A DNA stretch of 64,000 nucleotides from the NCBI GenBank assembly GCA_015056315.1, contig SVGN01000005.1:1-64000 (forward strand), given 5' to 3'. Each line of letters opens with the position of its first letter. The stretch's first letter is position 1. The position numbers and the translations under genes are program-made. The DNA is from Clostridiales bacterium (GTDB lineage Bacteria > Bacillota > Clostridia > Christensenellales > Aristaeellaceae). Below the pieces are notes generated by a model. That model made no database searches, was not told where the DNA came from, and saw only the letters and a list, made by a program, of their open reading frames with translations. Of the stretch, positions 32,277 through 41,294 are shown in pieces.

Positions 32277-33545
32277 TCAGTGGGTCTTCAGCTTTTTGTA
32301 GATCGCCACTGCCGCTGCCGCCTCCAACAGGCACAGCATGGCACAGAGAACGAAGCCGTTCTGCTGGGCCGCTCTGGCTTCCTGCCAGGCAAGATCGGTC
32401 ACCACGGTGAAACGGATGCCATCCTCACTCGTTTCCTCCACCGTATAGTGCTGCACGGTTTGGTTCTTCCATTGGAAGGTGCCCAGCAGCCTGCCCTCGG
32501 GGGTGCCGTCGCTGAGGCGCACCTCATCCATCATGTACTCATCCTCCGGCAGGGTGACCGGCTCGCCGTTTTCGTCGTAGGTCAGCTCCGTTACGGCGGT
32601 GTACATCGCTCCATCGTAGGTGGCGGGGGATGTCTCGGTCTCCATAAAGGCCTTGAAGGAGGCAAAGTCTGTAAACACCTGGCCCCGCGCTTCTCCCAGC
32701 CGGTCGAGATCCAGCATAACGGCGCTGCAGGCAACGGTGATCAGCAGCACACCGGCACAGCAGAGAGCCACGAGGGTCTTCAACCGCCAGTTTTTGATGG
32801 CGGTGGGGTTGGCTTTCCCGCTTTTGGCCATGCGGTAGCCCTCCAGCAGGTGGCGGGCGATCAGGAACACCGCCGCCCCAAGGAGCAGGAAGCCAAGCGC
32901 GAAAGCCAGCCAGCTGCCCGCGCCAAGGCCCCAGTAGGCATCCTCCACCAGCAGCAGCGGCAGGGTGGCGAGTAGCAGCCCTGCCAGCAGCCCAAGACCC
33001 ATCCCAAAGAGGGAGCGTACCTGCGTTTTGTACCGCAATACATCGGCATCCTCTTCTTCGTCGGCTACGGCAAAGAGGGCATTGTTCATGAACACAGCCA
33101 GGCATACGCCGCCTGCCAGATAGAAGATGAGTGCGATAAAGAACCCCAGCGAAGCCCGCTGAAAGGCGAAGTTGCAGATCATGGCGGCGATCAGGCCCAG
33201 CCAGGCGATCGCAGCGGCGATCAGCATACGGGAGCGGTATTTGGTCATGCTCGCCTTCAAAAGCCGCTGGCGCTGCTTATCGGCCTTGGGGGTGAGGGGT
33301 TCTTCGGCAACAGGCTCCTGCCGCTGGCTCTCGGGCCTGCGCTCGCCCCGGAGAAGCTCATCGCAGGTGATGCCGAACACCTCGGCGATCACCGGAATGA
33401 GGGAAAGGTCGGGAGCACCCTCATCCCGCTCCCAGCGGCTGACGGATTTATCCGATACATTCAGTTTTTCTGCCAGATCCTTCTGGGTAAGGCCGTTGGC
33501 CTTGCGAAGGGCGGCAATGAAACGTCCCATGGTTTTTGCTTCCAT
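32277..33545 (-). CDS. XRE-type HTH regulator fused to a multi-TM membrane domain
   Basis: 422 residues starting MEAKTMGRFIAALRKANGLT. Residues about 5-65 are a lambda-repressor-type HTH (LTQKDLAEKLNVSDKSVSRWERDEGAPD). A charged linker follows, then about six TM helices (IAAAIAWLGLIAAMICNFAF, LGFFIALIFYLAGGVCLAVF and others), an extracellular segment of about 110 residues and a final TM. Such membrane-tethered XRE proteins are common in Clostridia, and their signals are mostly unknown. AAAAGGAGC fits this start. It is convergent with the MATE gene and may sense an envelope signal. Confidence 0.85.
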   Translation of the reverse strand: MEAKTMGRFIAALRKANGLTQKDLAEKLNVSDKSVSRWERDEGAPDLSLIPVIAEVFGITCDELLRGERRPESQRQEPVAEEPLTPKADKQRQRLLKASMTKYRSRMLIAAAIAWLGLIAAMICNFAFQRASLGFFIALIFYLAGGVCLAVFMNNALFAVADEEEDADVLRYKTQVRSLFGMGLGLLAGLLLATLPLLLVEDAYWGLGAGSWLAFALGFLLLGAAVFLIARHLLEGYRMAKSGKANPTAIKNWRLKTLVALCCAGVLLITVACSAVMLDLDRLGEARGQVFTDFASFKAFMETETSPATYDGAMYTAVTELTYDENGEPVTLPEDEYMMDEVRLSDGTPEGRLLGTFQWKNQTVQHYTVEETSEDGIRFTVVTDLAWQEARAAQQNGFVLCAMLCLLEAAAAVAIYKKLKTH

Positions 33546-33717
33546 CGTAAAAAGCTCCTTTTGCATGTGTTGGTGGGGGATGCATCCACCGGCATTCTAC
33601 ATTTCGGAGAGTGAGAAGACCAGCCAAACGGGCGGGAATCACTCTCGTATTTCGAGAATCCCGGTGTTTTTCCCTGCTTCCTGCGGGCAAAATGCCTGCG
33701 CAGCCATGCCCGGGGTG

Positions 33718-33726
33718 TGGTATAAT
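33718..33726 (+). promoter_or_regulatory. Extended -10 promoter of the epimerase-msrA-grpB operon
   Basis: TGGTATAAT is an extended -10 with no convincing -35. It lies 38 bp before the first ATG. Confidence 0.5.
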
Positions 33727-33763
33727 GGTTGCAAACGATCCGATCATACAGGAGGGTGAAGCA

Positions 33764-34681
33764 ATGAAGCTGTTACTCATCGGCGGCAGCGGTCAGCTGA
33801 GCGGTCGGCTGGCGCAGATGGCGCTGGCGCAGGGGCATCAGGTGTGGACGGTCACCCGGGGCATCCGTCCCTTGCCGGAGGGCGTGCATAGCCTGATCGC
33901 CGACCGGGAGGATCCCGCGCAGCTGCGGGCGGCGCTGGAGAACGCCTCTGTCTGTTGGGATGCCATGCTGGATACTGTCTGCCGCACGCCCCACCACGCC
34001 CGGGTGGATCTGGAGGCTGTAGCCCCCTTTGTGCGCCGCATGGTGATCGTCTCCACCGATTCGGTGTACTCCCCCCACCATAAAAGCGTGCCGCAGGACG
34101 AGCATGCCGATGTATATATGGCAGACGGCGGCTACGGCCACAATAAGCGCATGATGGAGCAGGTATTCGAAGCCTCCGATCCCTCCGTCCGGTGGACGAT
34201 CTTCCGTCCCGGTCACATCCTTGGCCCGGGCTTCTGGCTGGGCTGCTACCCGGAAAACTCCCGCCAGCCGGATCTGCTCCGGCGCATCCGGTCGGGCGAA
34301 CCCATGCGTCTGGTGGGCGGCGGCGAGTTCCTGATCCATCCCATCTTTGTGGATGATATGGCACAGGCGATGTTGGATTGCCTTGATAACCCCGCCGCCA
34401 TCCGGCAGATCTTCTGCATCGGCGGCCCGGATGCGGTGCCCAACCGCCGTTACTACGAGCTGATCGGGCAGATCATCGGCTGCCCGGTGCAGATCGAGTC
34501 TGTGCCCCCGGAGGGGTATCTGGAGGCACATCCCGAATACAGCGGGCATCTGTGCCACCGCTGCTACACGCTGGAGAAAATGGAGCGGGCGGGCATCCCG
34601 CTGCCCAGAACCACCCTGGAGGAGGGTCTGCGCAAACATATCGCTTGGCTGGACAGCCCGGAAGGAGAACAGAACGCATGA
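33764..34681 (+). CDS. NAD-dependent epimerase/reductase (short-chain dehydrogenase-like)
   Basis: 305 residues. N-terminal Rossmann motif LLLIGGSGQLSGRLAQMALA, WDAMLDTVCR, then MVIVSTDSVYSP and GGYGHNKRMMEQVF, giving an extended-SDR Ser/Tyr/Lys-type arrangement in modified form (YGHNK). RWTIFRPGHILGPG and HPIFVDDMAQAMLD are typical of nucleotide-sugar epimerase relatives. It probably acts on a sugar or small metabolite, but the substrate is unknown. GGAGGGTGAAGC selects the start. It is the first gene of a three-gene operon and overlaps msrA by 4 nt (ATGA). Confidence 0.82.
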   Translation: MKLLLIGGSGQLSGRLAQMALAQGHQVWTVTRGIRPLPEGVHSLIADREDPAQLRAALENASVCWDAMLDTVCRTPHHARVDLEAVAPFVRRMVIVSTDSVYSPHHKSVPQDEHADVYMADGGYGHNKRMMEQVFEASDPSVRWTIFRPGHILGPGFWLGCYPENSRQPDLLRRIRSGEPMRLVGGGEFLIHPIFVDDMAQAMLDCLDNPAAIRQIFCIGGPDAVPNRRYYELIGQIIGCPVQIESVPPEGYLEAHPEYSGHLCHRCYTLEKMERAGIPLPRTTLEEGLRKHIAWLDSPEGEQNA

Positions 34682-35190
34682 AGACCATCTATCTGGCAGG
34701 CGGCTGCTACTGGGGCGTGGAGAAGTATATGCAGAATATCCCCGGCGTTCGGGAGACCGAGGTGGGCTTTGCCAACGGCGATACGGAGAACCCCACCTAT
34801 CAGCAGGTGCGCTACGAGAACACCGGCCATGCGGAGACCGTGCGCATCGTGTATGATGAAGCTGTTTTGCCTCTTGATAAGCTGCTGCGGCTGTTTTTCC
34901 GCATCATCGATCCCGTCAGCGTAGATCGGCAGGGCGAGGATGTGGGGCACCAGTACCGCACCGGCGTGTACCACGAAAACGATGCGGATGCAGCCGTGGT
35001 GGCAGCGGAGCTTGCCGCACTGGAAGCGAAGGTGGGGCAGCCGCTGGCGGTGGAGGCCTGCCCGCTCCGGCATTTCTACCCGGCGGAGGAATACCACCAG
35101 AAGTATCTGGATAAGAACCCGGGCGGCTATTGCCATGTACCCTGGGCGGCCATCCGGGCCGTGAAGGATGTACGGCTGGAGGATGTGTGA
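34678..35190 (+). CDS. msrA: Peptide-methionine (S)-S-oxide reductase
   Basis: 170 residues starting MKTIYLAGGCYWGVEKYMQN. The active-site motif is GGCYWGVE (GCFWG in most), followed by GVRETEVGFANG, YENTGHAETVRIVYD, LFFRIIDPVSVDRQGEDVGHQYRTGVY and HFYPAEEYHQKYL. It reduces oxidised methionine in proteins. There is only one Cys in the motif region and no C-terminal Cys pair, so the resolving step must use another thiol. The start overlaps the epimerase stop, and the end overlaps the next start by one base. Confidence 0.95.
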   Translation: MKTIYLAGGCYWGVEKYMQNIPGVRETEVGFANGDTENPTYQQVRYENTGHAETVRIVYDEAVLPLDKLLRLFFRIIDPVSVDRQGEDVGHQYRTGVYHENDADAAVVAAELAALEAKVGQPLAVEACPLRHFYPAEEYHQKYLDKNPGGYCHVPWAAIRAVKDVRLEDV

Positions 35191-35750
35191 TGAGCAAGCC
35201 GCTTTCCGAAATGACGCTGGAGGAGCTTTGGCAGCTGTTTCCGATTATTCTTACGGCACCGGATCCCCGCTGGCAGCAATGGTATGCAGAAGAGCTTGCA
35301 CTGCTGCGGCCTCTGCTGCCGCCGGGCACCCGTATCAGCCACATCGGCAGCACAGCCGTTGAGGGCATCTGGGCAAAGCCCATCGTGGATATCCTTGTTG
35401 AGCTTCCTGCCGGTGCAGCGCTTGCGGCGGCAGAAGCGGCGCTCCCCCGGGCGGGCTATCGCTGTATGAGCCGGAGCCACAGCCGCCGTTCCTACAACAA
35501 GGGCTATACCGAAAACGGCTTTGCGGAGCGGGTATTCCATCTGCATCTGCGCCTGATGGGCGATTGCGACGAGCTGTATTTCCGGGATTATCTCAACGAG
35601 CACCCGCAGGAGGCCGGGGAATACGAACAGCTGAAGCTGAACCTGTGGAAACAATACGAGCACGACCGGGATGGTTATACGGCGGCCAAAGCGGCATTTG
35701 TCGCCCGCTGCACCGAGGCTGCAAAGCAGCGCTATGGCTCGCGCTATTGA
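35190..35750 (+). CDS. GrpB family nucleotidyltransferase-like protein
   Basis: 186 residues starting MSKPLSEMTLEELWQLFPII. RISHIGSTAVEGIWAKPIVDILVELP is the GrpB (UPF0157) signature, an HIGSTA...PIVDI nucleotidyltransferase-like metal site, followed by RVFHLHLRLMGDCDELYFRDYL. GrpB proteins are linked to coenzyme A or stress functions but are poorly defined. It begins at the last base of the msrA stop and closes the operon. A terminator follows. Confidence 0.88.
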   Translation: MSKPLSEMTLEELWQLFPIILTAPDPRWQQWYAEELALLRPLLPPGTRISHIGSTAVEGIWAKPIVDILVELPAGAALAAAEAALPRAGYRCMSRSHSRRSYNKGYTENGFAERVFHLHLRLMGDCDELYFRDYLNEHPQEAGEYEQLKLNLWKQYEHDRDGYTAAKAAFVARCTEAAKQRYGSRY

Positions 35751-35790
35751 GAAAACAGCATACAGGGACTGCCCCCATGGTAAGCGAAGA

Positions 35791-35834
35791 AGGGCGGCCG
35801 CAGATCTCGTTTCTGTGGCCGCCCCTTTTGTTTT
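35791..35834. terminator. Bidirectional terminator
   Basis: GGGCGGCCGCAGA-tctcgtt-TCTGTGGCCGCCC, then TTTTGTTTT. It ends the grpB operon and lies at the stop of the convergent GH43 gene. Confidence 0.7.
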
Positions 35835-37245
35835 ACTTCTCAAACCCAAAATGCATAAAGTCCGCAGCCCCTTCGCCCTCGTAGGTGAAGTACAGGGGCT
35901 TCTTGCCGCCCTCGATGCTCAGCGGGGCAGAGAAACGCTGCCAGCCCTCGCCGGGCTGCACCTGAATGCGGGCAACCACATTACCGCCCCGCTCATCCCG
36001 CACCACGAAGGTGCCTCTGGCCGTGCCCCGTACCTCCACAAAGACCGTCTTTGCTTCCCCGAAGGCGAAGTAACGGTAGCCTGCCGTTGCACCGTCTATC
36101 ATGTTGCTGATGTACTGGTTGGGGGTATCCATCCGGTCTGCGCCCTCCTGGGTAAAGGCGGGGTGGTTCTCATCCTGCTGCTCGGGCAGGCTCTCGCAGG
36201 TGCCGTTTTTGGAGTACAGGTGGCAGGCGATGCGGGCTTCGTAGGTGCCCTCGTCCTTCAGGGGGCCGCCGTTGAGCCCGCAGGAGGTGATCTCCGCCTG
36301 GTGGAAACACTCGCCGTCGAAGAAGATCTCCTCGGCGCAGGCCTGCCGGGAGAAGAAATGCCGGTTGGTCTGCCGGTGGTAGAACACATACCACTTGCCG
36401 CCCGCGCTGATCACGCTGCCGTGGGTGTTGCCCCGGTAGTTGAGGGCTTCGGTGTTGCCGTTTACGCCGATATCCGCATTGGAGACCAGCACGCCGCCGT
36501 AGCGGTATTCCCCAAGGGGCGAGTCTGCCACTGCCCAGCACAGCTCGTGCATCCATGTGGAGGAATAGATGAAGTAGTACTTGCCGCCGATCTTGCGCAC
36601 AGAGCTGGCCTCAAAGAAGGGGTGCGCCTCGTACTCGGTACCGTCCGCGTCGTTGATGATGGGCAGGTTGTGGTAAGGCCCGTCCTTCACGGTGACCATA
36701 TCCTGCTCCAGCTCCATCTTCAGGCTGTCCTTGTCCACGCCGGGGGTCTTGTAGCGGGGGCTGTTGCCGGAGAACAGGTAGATGCGCTTGTCGTCATCGA
36801 TAAAGATGCCCGGATCGAACTGTCGGATCTCCCCCGGTCGGGAGCCCAGAATATCGCCGTTGGGGTAGCGGACGAAATCGAGAAATTCGTACTTCCCGGC
36901 GGGAGTGTCGCACACCGCCACGCCGATCTCCTTGAGAAAATCCAGGCAGTAGTAGAGATAGTATTTGCCGTCGTTGCCCCGGCACACATCCGGTGCCCAC
37001 AGGGCGTGGCTGCCATCCGGGTTTCGGGGATCCTGCGTCTTTTGATAGATCACGCCCTCGTAGCGCCAATCGGAAAGGTCGTCCTCCGGGGCGGACCAGC
37101 ATACGTAATCGTTCTGGCAGTACACATCGCCGTTGAAGCGGTCGTGGCTGCCGTATACATAGAGCCGCCCGTCAAAGACACGGGGTTCGCCGTCGGGGAT
37201 GTATTCCCAGCTGGGCAGATAGGGGTTGAAGACCTGCTGCTTCAT
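35833..37245 (-). CDS. GH43-type glycoside hydrolase with C-terminal jelly-roll domain
   Basis: 470 residues starting MKQQVFNPYLPSWEYIPDGE. The five-bladed propeller starts with GEPRVFDGRLYVYGSHDRF, has HALWAPDVCRGNDGKYYLYY (transition-state-stabilising Asp) and HPFFEASSVRKIGGKYYFIY (acid Glu). From about 380 on it reads like a CBM6-type domain (NQYISNMIDGATAGYRYFAF). It releases arabinose or xylose from oligosaccharides and has no signal peptide. AAAGGAGCATACAGCC selects this start rather than the long track ORF. It is divergent from the GH31 gene. Confidence 0.88.
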   Translation of the reverse strand: MKQQVFNPYLPSWEYIPDGEPRVFDGRLYVYGSHDRFNGDVYCQNDYVCWSAPEDDLSDWRYEGVIYQKTQDPRNPDGSHALWAPDVCRGNDGKYYLYYCLDFLKEIGVAVCDTPAGKYEFLDFVRYPNGDILGSRPGEIRQFDPGIFIDDDKRIYLFSGNSPRYKTPGVDKDSLKMELEQDMVTVKDGPYHNLPIINDADGTEYEAHPFFEASSVRKIGGKYYFIYSSTWMHELCWAVADSPLGEYRYGGVLVSNADIGVNGNTEALNYRGNTHGSVISAGGKWYVFYHRQTNRHFFSRQACAEEIFFDGECFHQAEITSCGLNGGPLKDEGTYEARIACHLYSKNGTCESLPEQQDENHPAFTQEGADRMDTPNQYISNMIDGATAGYRYFAFGEAKTVFVEVRGTARGTFVVRDERGGNVVARIQVQPGEGWQRFSAPLSIEGGKKPLYFTYEGEGAADFMHFGFEK

Positions 37246-37343
37246 GGCTGTATGCTCCTTTGTGCGGTTTGTTTGCTTTGATGATAGCAGAAGCCGCGCT
37301 CTCTGGCAAGGGCAGATCGGGCAAAAGAATAGCACGCCATCCA

Positions 37344-37372
37344 TTGAAAGAAAGCGGTTTTCCCGGTATAAT
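37344..37372 (+). promoter_or_regulatory. Promoter of the GH31 gene
   Basis: TTGAAA (5 of 6), a 17-bp spacer and a perfect TATAAT. The 81-bp leader contains the imperfect repeat GCCGGTG CATCCACCGGC, which can fold ahead of the ribosome site. Confidence 0.65.
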
Positions 37373-37453
37373 GATGGCAATGAAAAAAAGCCCGGTGGCG
37401 GGCGGTAAAACACAGCAAAGAAGCCGGTGCATCCACCGGCGGCAGGAGGATTT

Positions 37454-39433
37454 ATGCGTTACTTTGAGAGGGACGGCAACAGCCTTGTTTGGCGCAACAA
37501 GGGCGAAACATTGGTGATCACCCCCTGGGGCGAGAACAGCCTGCGTGTGCGCTCCACACTTGTGGGCGATGTGCAGGATCTGCGCTTTGCCCTGCTGGAG
37601 CCGGAGGAAGCCCCGGTGGAGATCGTTATCGAGGATGAGCATGCCAGCATCCGCTGCGGCAAGCTGACAGCCGATGTGGGCATGGATGGCTGGCATAAGT
37701 ATGCACAGATCACGTTTTTGAACCAGCATGGCCAGGTGCTGCTCCGGGAGACCCCCGCTGCCAATGCCCTGCAGCTGCGCTGCCGCAAGTTTGAGCCCTA
37801 TCTGGGCGGCGATTTCGCTCTTACCGCCACCTTTGAGGGGCAGGAGGGCGAGCACATCTACGGCATGGGGCAGTATCAGGAGGAAACGCTGGATTGGAAG
37901 GGCGCAACGCTGGAGCTGGCGCACCGCAATTCTCAGGCCAGTGTGCCCTTCTATATCTCCAGCCGGGGCTATGGCTTTTTGTGGCATAACCCGGCCATCG
38001 GCTCGGTCTCCTTTGGTAAGAACCGCACCACCTGGCACGCCGAAAGCACCAAGCAGCTGGATTACTGGGTCACCGCGGGCGATACCCCCAGAGACATCTC
38101 CCGGGCTTACGGCAAGGCCACCGGCTTTGCGCCCCAGATGCCCGAATACGGCCTTGGCTTCTGGCAGTGCAAGCTGCGCTACTGGAATCAGGAGCAGCTT
38201 TTGGAGGTGGCCCGGGAGTACAAGCGCCGGGGCCTCAGGATCGATGTGATCGTGTGCGATTTCTTCCATTGGCCCAAGATGGGCGACTACCGCTTCGACC
38301 CGGAGTTCTTCCCCGACCCTGCCGCTATGGTGAAGGAGCTGAACGAGATGGGCATTGAGCTGATGGTGAGCGTGTGGCCGCAGGTGGCGCACACCAGCGA
38401 GAACTACGGCGAGATGCTCCAGAAGGGCTTGCTGGTGCGGGCGGAGTACGGCGAGCAGATCGGTATGCGCTTCGTGGAGGACAGCATGTTCTTCGATGCC
38501 ACCAATCCCCGCGCCCGGGATTATGTATGGGCCAAGTGCCAAAAGAACTACTTCGACCACGGCATTCGCATTTTCTGGCTGGATGAGGCCGAGCCGGAGT
38601 ACGGCACCTACGATTTCAAGAACTACCGTTACCACATCGGCTCCAACCAGCAGGTGGGCAATGTGTACCCTCAGCTGTATGCCAAAACCTTTTACGACGG
38701 CCTTCGGCAGTGCGGCGTGGAAAACCCGGTCAATCTGCTGCGCTGCGCCTGGGCGGGCAGCCAGCGCTACGGCGCGCTGGTCTGGAGCGGCGATATCATG
38801 AGCCGCTGGGAGGATTTCCGTTACCAGATCTGTGCAGGCCTCAGCATGGGCTATGCGGGCATTCCCTGGTGGACGACGGATATCGGCGGTTTCCACGGCG
38901 GCTGGCCGGATCATGAAGATTTCCGGGAGCTGTTCATCCGCTGGTTCCAGTGGGGCTGCTATTGCCCGGTGATGCGCCTCCACGGCGACCGCCAGCCCCA
39001 CCACCCGGTGCGCCGCAAGGATGGCACCGATGTGCTGGATTCCGGCTACAACAACGAGGTTTGGAGCTACGGCGAGGAAGCCTACCCCATCCTGACCCAT
39101 TACATGCAGCGCCGCGAAAGCATGCGCTCCTATCTGCGCCGGGTGATGCAGGAGGCCCACGAGGAAGGCACGCCGGTGATGCGCGCCATGCAGTACCAGT
39201 TCCCGGGGGATGAGAACTGCGCCGAACTGAAGGATCAGTACATGTTCGGGCCGGATTATCTGGTGGCGCCCGTGCTGGAGATGGGTGCCAGAAGCCGCCG
39301 GGTGTATTTCCCCGAAGGCAGCTGGCGCAATGTGGATACCGGTGAGGTGATCAACGCCGGGGCGGAGGGACTCACGGTCTGCGTGGAGGCTCCGCTGGAG
39401 AGGATGCCCGTGTTCGAAAGAGTGGGGGAGTAA
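37454..39433 (+). CDS. GH31 alpha-glycosidase (alpha-xylosidase/glucosidase-like)
   Basis: 659 residues starting MRYFERDGNSLVWRNKGETL. An N-terminal beta domain (YGMGQYQEETLDWKG), then the GH31 barrel: QMPEYGLGFWQCKLRYWNQE, IDVIVCDFFHWPKMGDYRFD, IRIFWLDEAEPEYGTYDF (nucleophile Asp), and GIPWWTTDIGGFHGGWPDHE. The nucleophile context WLDEAEPE and the PEYGLGFWQ motif are closest to alpha-xylosidase-type members. AGGAGGATTT selects the start. It is cytoplasmic (no signal peptide), divergent from GH43, and followed by a strong terminator. Confidence 0.92.
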   Translation: MRYFERDGNSLVWRNKGETLVITPWGENSLRVRSTLVGDVQDLRFALLEPEEAPVEIVIEDEHASIRCGKLTADVGMDGWHKYAQITFLNQHGQVLLRETPAANALQLRCRKFEPYLGGDFALTATFEGQEGEHIYGMGQYQEETLDWKGATLELAHRNSQASVPFYISSRGYGFLWHNPAIGSVSFGKNRTTWHAESTKQLDYWVTAGDTPRDISRAYGKATGFAPQMPEYGLGFWQCKLRYWNQEQLLEVAREYKRRGLRIDVIVCDFFHWPKMGDYRFDPEFFPDPAAMVKELNEMGIELMVSVWPQVAHTSENYGEMLQKGLLVRAEYGEQIGMRFVEDSMFFDATNPRARDYVWAKCQKNYFDHGIRIFWLDEAEPEYGTYDFKNYRYHIGSNQQVGNVYPQLYAKTFYDGLRQCGVENPVNLLRCAWAGSQRYGALVWSGDIMSRWEDFRYQICAGLSMGYAGIPWWTTDIGGFHGGWPDHEDFRELFIRWFQWGCYCPVMRLHGDRQPHHPVRRKDGTDVLDSGYNNEVWSYGEEAYPILTHYMQRRESMRSYLRRVMQEAHEEGTPVMRAMQYQFPGDENCAELKDQYMFGPDYLVAPVLEMGARSRRVYFPEGSWRNVDTGEVINAGAEGLTVCVEAPLERMPVFERVGE

Positions 39434-39450
39434 AGGGGTAAACAAGCTGA

Positions 39451-39484
39451 GCCCGACCGGGAGATGCATCCCGGTCGGGCTTTT
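39451..39484 (+). terminator. Intrinsic terminator of the GH31 gene
   Basis: GCCCGACCGGGA-gatgca-TCCCGGTCGGGC then TTTT, 17 nt after the stop. Confidence 0.8.
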
Positions 39485-39520
39485 GCTTGTATGAGCGGTT
39501 TGTTCGGGTCATAGGGATTC

Positions 39521-39622
39521 TGTGCTCTGCCCATGCGCCCGCAAAGCGGGCGCAGAGCCGGGAACCCCAAGGGGTATTGCCCCTTGGGCGGGTTTCCAAA
39601 GAGCAGAGCCCTTTGGCCCATC
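39521..39622. repeat. Triple-hairpin intergenic element
   Basis: Three hairpins in a row: GCTCTGCCCATGCGCCCGCAAAGCGGGCGCAGAGC, AACCCCAAGGGGTATTGCCCCTTGGGCGGGTT, and CCAAAGAGCAGAGCCCTTTGG. No coding potential. It lies just downstream of the carboxylesterase stop on the minus strand and after the GH31 terminator on the plus strand. Confidence 0.55.
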
Positions 39623-39633
39623 CCCGCGAAGGA

Positions 39634-41160
39634 TCACTTCTTCGCCTTCTCCAGCAGCTTGTCCACCAGGAAGCTCTCCAACTCCGGTACGGGCCACTGC
39701 ACCGGTACGGAGGTGTGGGTAAAGGTCATCTGGGCAGGGGCATCCTCGGTGAGGCGGGGCCACAGGGGCAGGGGCTTGCCCTGGCTGTCGGTGCCGTTGG
39801 GGTCGCCGGTGCGGATGAAGTTGACCCAGTAATCGCACATCTGGCGGGCCAGATCGTAGTGCATGCCGGTGAAGGGCCGCCAGCACTTGGCAAGGGTCTC
39901 GAAGAAGAACCACAGGTCTACGGAGTGGAAGGTGCCGGGGTCGTCCCAGCCGGGAATGGTGGTATCAAAGTTGTAGGCGTACAGGGGCTGATCGATACCG
40001 GTGCGGCTGTTTTGGCGGCAGGCGGCACGAATGGCAAAGGCGATGGAATGGATCAGGCCCTCTTTGGCGATGCTCTCCTCCGTGGCAGGCTGGGAGAAGA
40101 AGGACAGGAACTTCTCTTCCGCACCGGGGAAGCACTCAGCCGCCAATGCAGCCAGCTCCTCGGGGGTCTTGGCAGCAGGACGGTTGGTAAACTCGTCGTT
40201 GGTCTGGCCCAGCAGCACGGGGCAGATGATGCGTTCGGGATGGGTGTACCACTCGCCGCTGGGGTAGGTGCTGAAATGACCGTCCACCGCCTCGCCCCAC
40301 ATACCCCAGGGCTGCTCCAGCGATTTATCCTCAATAAAGCGGGCGGGCAGGGCGCGGGCCTCCTCCAGGGTCTTTACGCCCAGTACATCTTCAAAGAAAT
40401 GCTTGCCCTGGGCTTCGGCAGCCTCCATTGTAAGGGGGAAAAGGCCGAACTTGCCGTTGTAGGGCTGGGCAAAGGTGCCGCTTTCCACGATGGCGCGTTG
40501 GAACAGGCCCTGGTTCTGGGGGCTGGTCATCTGGGCGCAAACGCTCATGCCGCCTGCGGATTGGCCGCCTATGGTAATGTTCTCCGGGTCGCCGCCAAAG
40601 GCAGCAATGTTGCGCTTTACCCAGCGGGTGGCGCACTGTTGATCCAGGAAGCCAAAGTTGGCACAGGCCTCCGGCGCTTCCTTGGTGATCTCCGGGTGGC
40701 ACAGGAAGCCAAAGGCGTTCAGCCGGTAGCCCACCGTAACCACCACGATGCCGCGGCGGGCCAGACGCTCACCGTCGAACTCCATTTCGGTGGTGTTGCC
40801 CACCTGCAGGCCGCCGCCGAAGTACCAGACGTATACGGGCATGTTCTTGCGCCCGTCGGCAGGGGCCCAGACATTCAGGTAGAGGCAGTCTTCGCTCATG
40901 GGCAGCTCAGCATCCACGGCCCACTCCCGGGCGTAGATATCCTTGGCGGGGTCGCCTGCGCAGTTGGCCTGCATGGCGATGGGGCCGAACTCGGCGGCGA
41001 ACAGCTCGCCCTCCCAATCGGGGCAGGGCTGGGGCGCGCGCCAGCGGTTCTTGCCGATGGGCTTGTCGGCAAAGGGGATGCCCTTGTAGCTGGTAATGCG
41101 AGGGTCGGCAGCAGGCAAACCGCGCACCCAGCCGTTTTCGACCTTTACTCTGCGGATCAT
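39634..41160 (-). CDS. Type-B carboxylesterase/lipase family protein
   Basis: 508 residues. Oxyanion hole WYFGGGLQVG, nucleophile elbow TIGGQSAGGMSV, acid in LLGQTNDEF and His in GTFHSVDLWFF give the full alpha/beta-hydrolase triad. SEDCLYLNVWAPA is the type-B signature. No signal peptide, so it is likely an intracellular esterase that deacylates imported sugars. This fits its position directly after the ABC importer genes, separated by a terminator. The start is next to TAAAGGAGG. Confidence 0.9.
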   Translation of the reverse strand: MIRRVKVENGWVRGLPAADPRITSYKGIPFADKPIGKNRWRAPQPCPDWEGELFAAEFGPIAMQANCAGDPAKDIYAREWAVDAELPMSEDCLYLNVWAPADGRKNMPVYVWYFGGGLQVGNTTEMEFDGERLARRGIVVVTVGYRLNAFGFLCHPEITKEAPEACANFGFLDQQCATRWVKRNIAAFGGDPENITIGGQSAGGMSVCAQMTSPQNQGLFQRAIVESGTFAQPYNGKFGLFPLTMEAAEAQGKHFFEDVLGVKTLEEARALPARFIEDKSLEQPWGMWGEAVDGHFSTYPSGEWYTHPERIICPVLLGQTNDEFTNRPAAKTPEELAALAAECFPGAEEKFLSFFSQPATEESIAKEGLIHSIAFAIRAACRQNSRTGIDQPLYAYNFDTTIPGWDDPGTFHSVDLWFFFETLAKCWRPFTGMHYDLARQMCDYWVNFIRTGDPNGTDSQGKPLPLWPRLTEDAPAQMTFTHTSVPVQWPVPELESFLVDKLLEKAKK

Positions 41161-41200
41161 GTTGTTTTTTTCCTCCTTTATGACAGATTAACGACAGGAA

Positions 41201-41231
41201 AAGAAGAACGCCGCCTGTGTGGGCGGCGTTC
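41201..41231 (-). terminator. Terminator between ABC importer and carboxylesterase
   Basis: On the minus strand GAACGCCGCC-cacaca-GGCGGCGTTC followed by TTCTTTTCC. It ends the importer operon 64 nt after the last stop, with possible readthrough into the esterase. Confidence 0.7.
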
Positions 41232-41294
41232 GGTGTTCCGAAATGGGGTATTGAATGCGCCCGGTTGCAGGAACCGATACGCATCGTGGTCAAA

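Noticed and set aside
35671-37281. 536-aa plus-strand ORF opposite the GH43 gene
   Set aside because: Valine/alanine-rich shadow; the minus strand has GH43 catalytic motifs and a good ribosome site.
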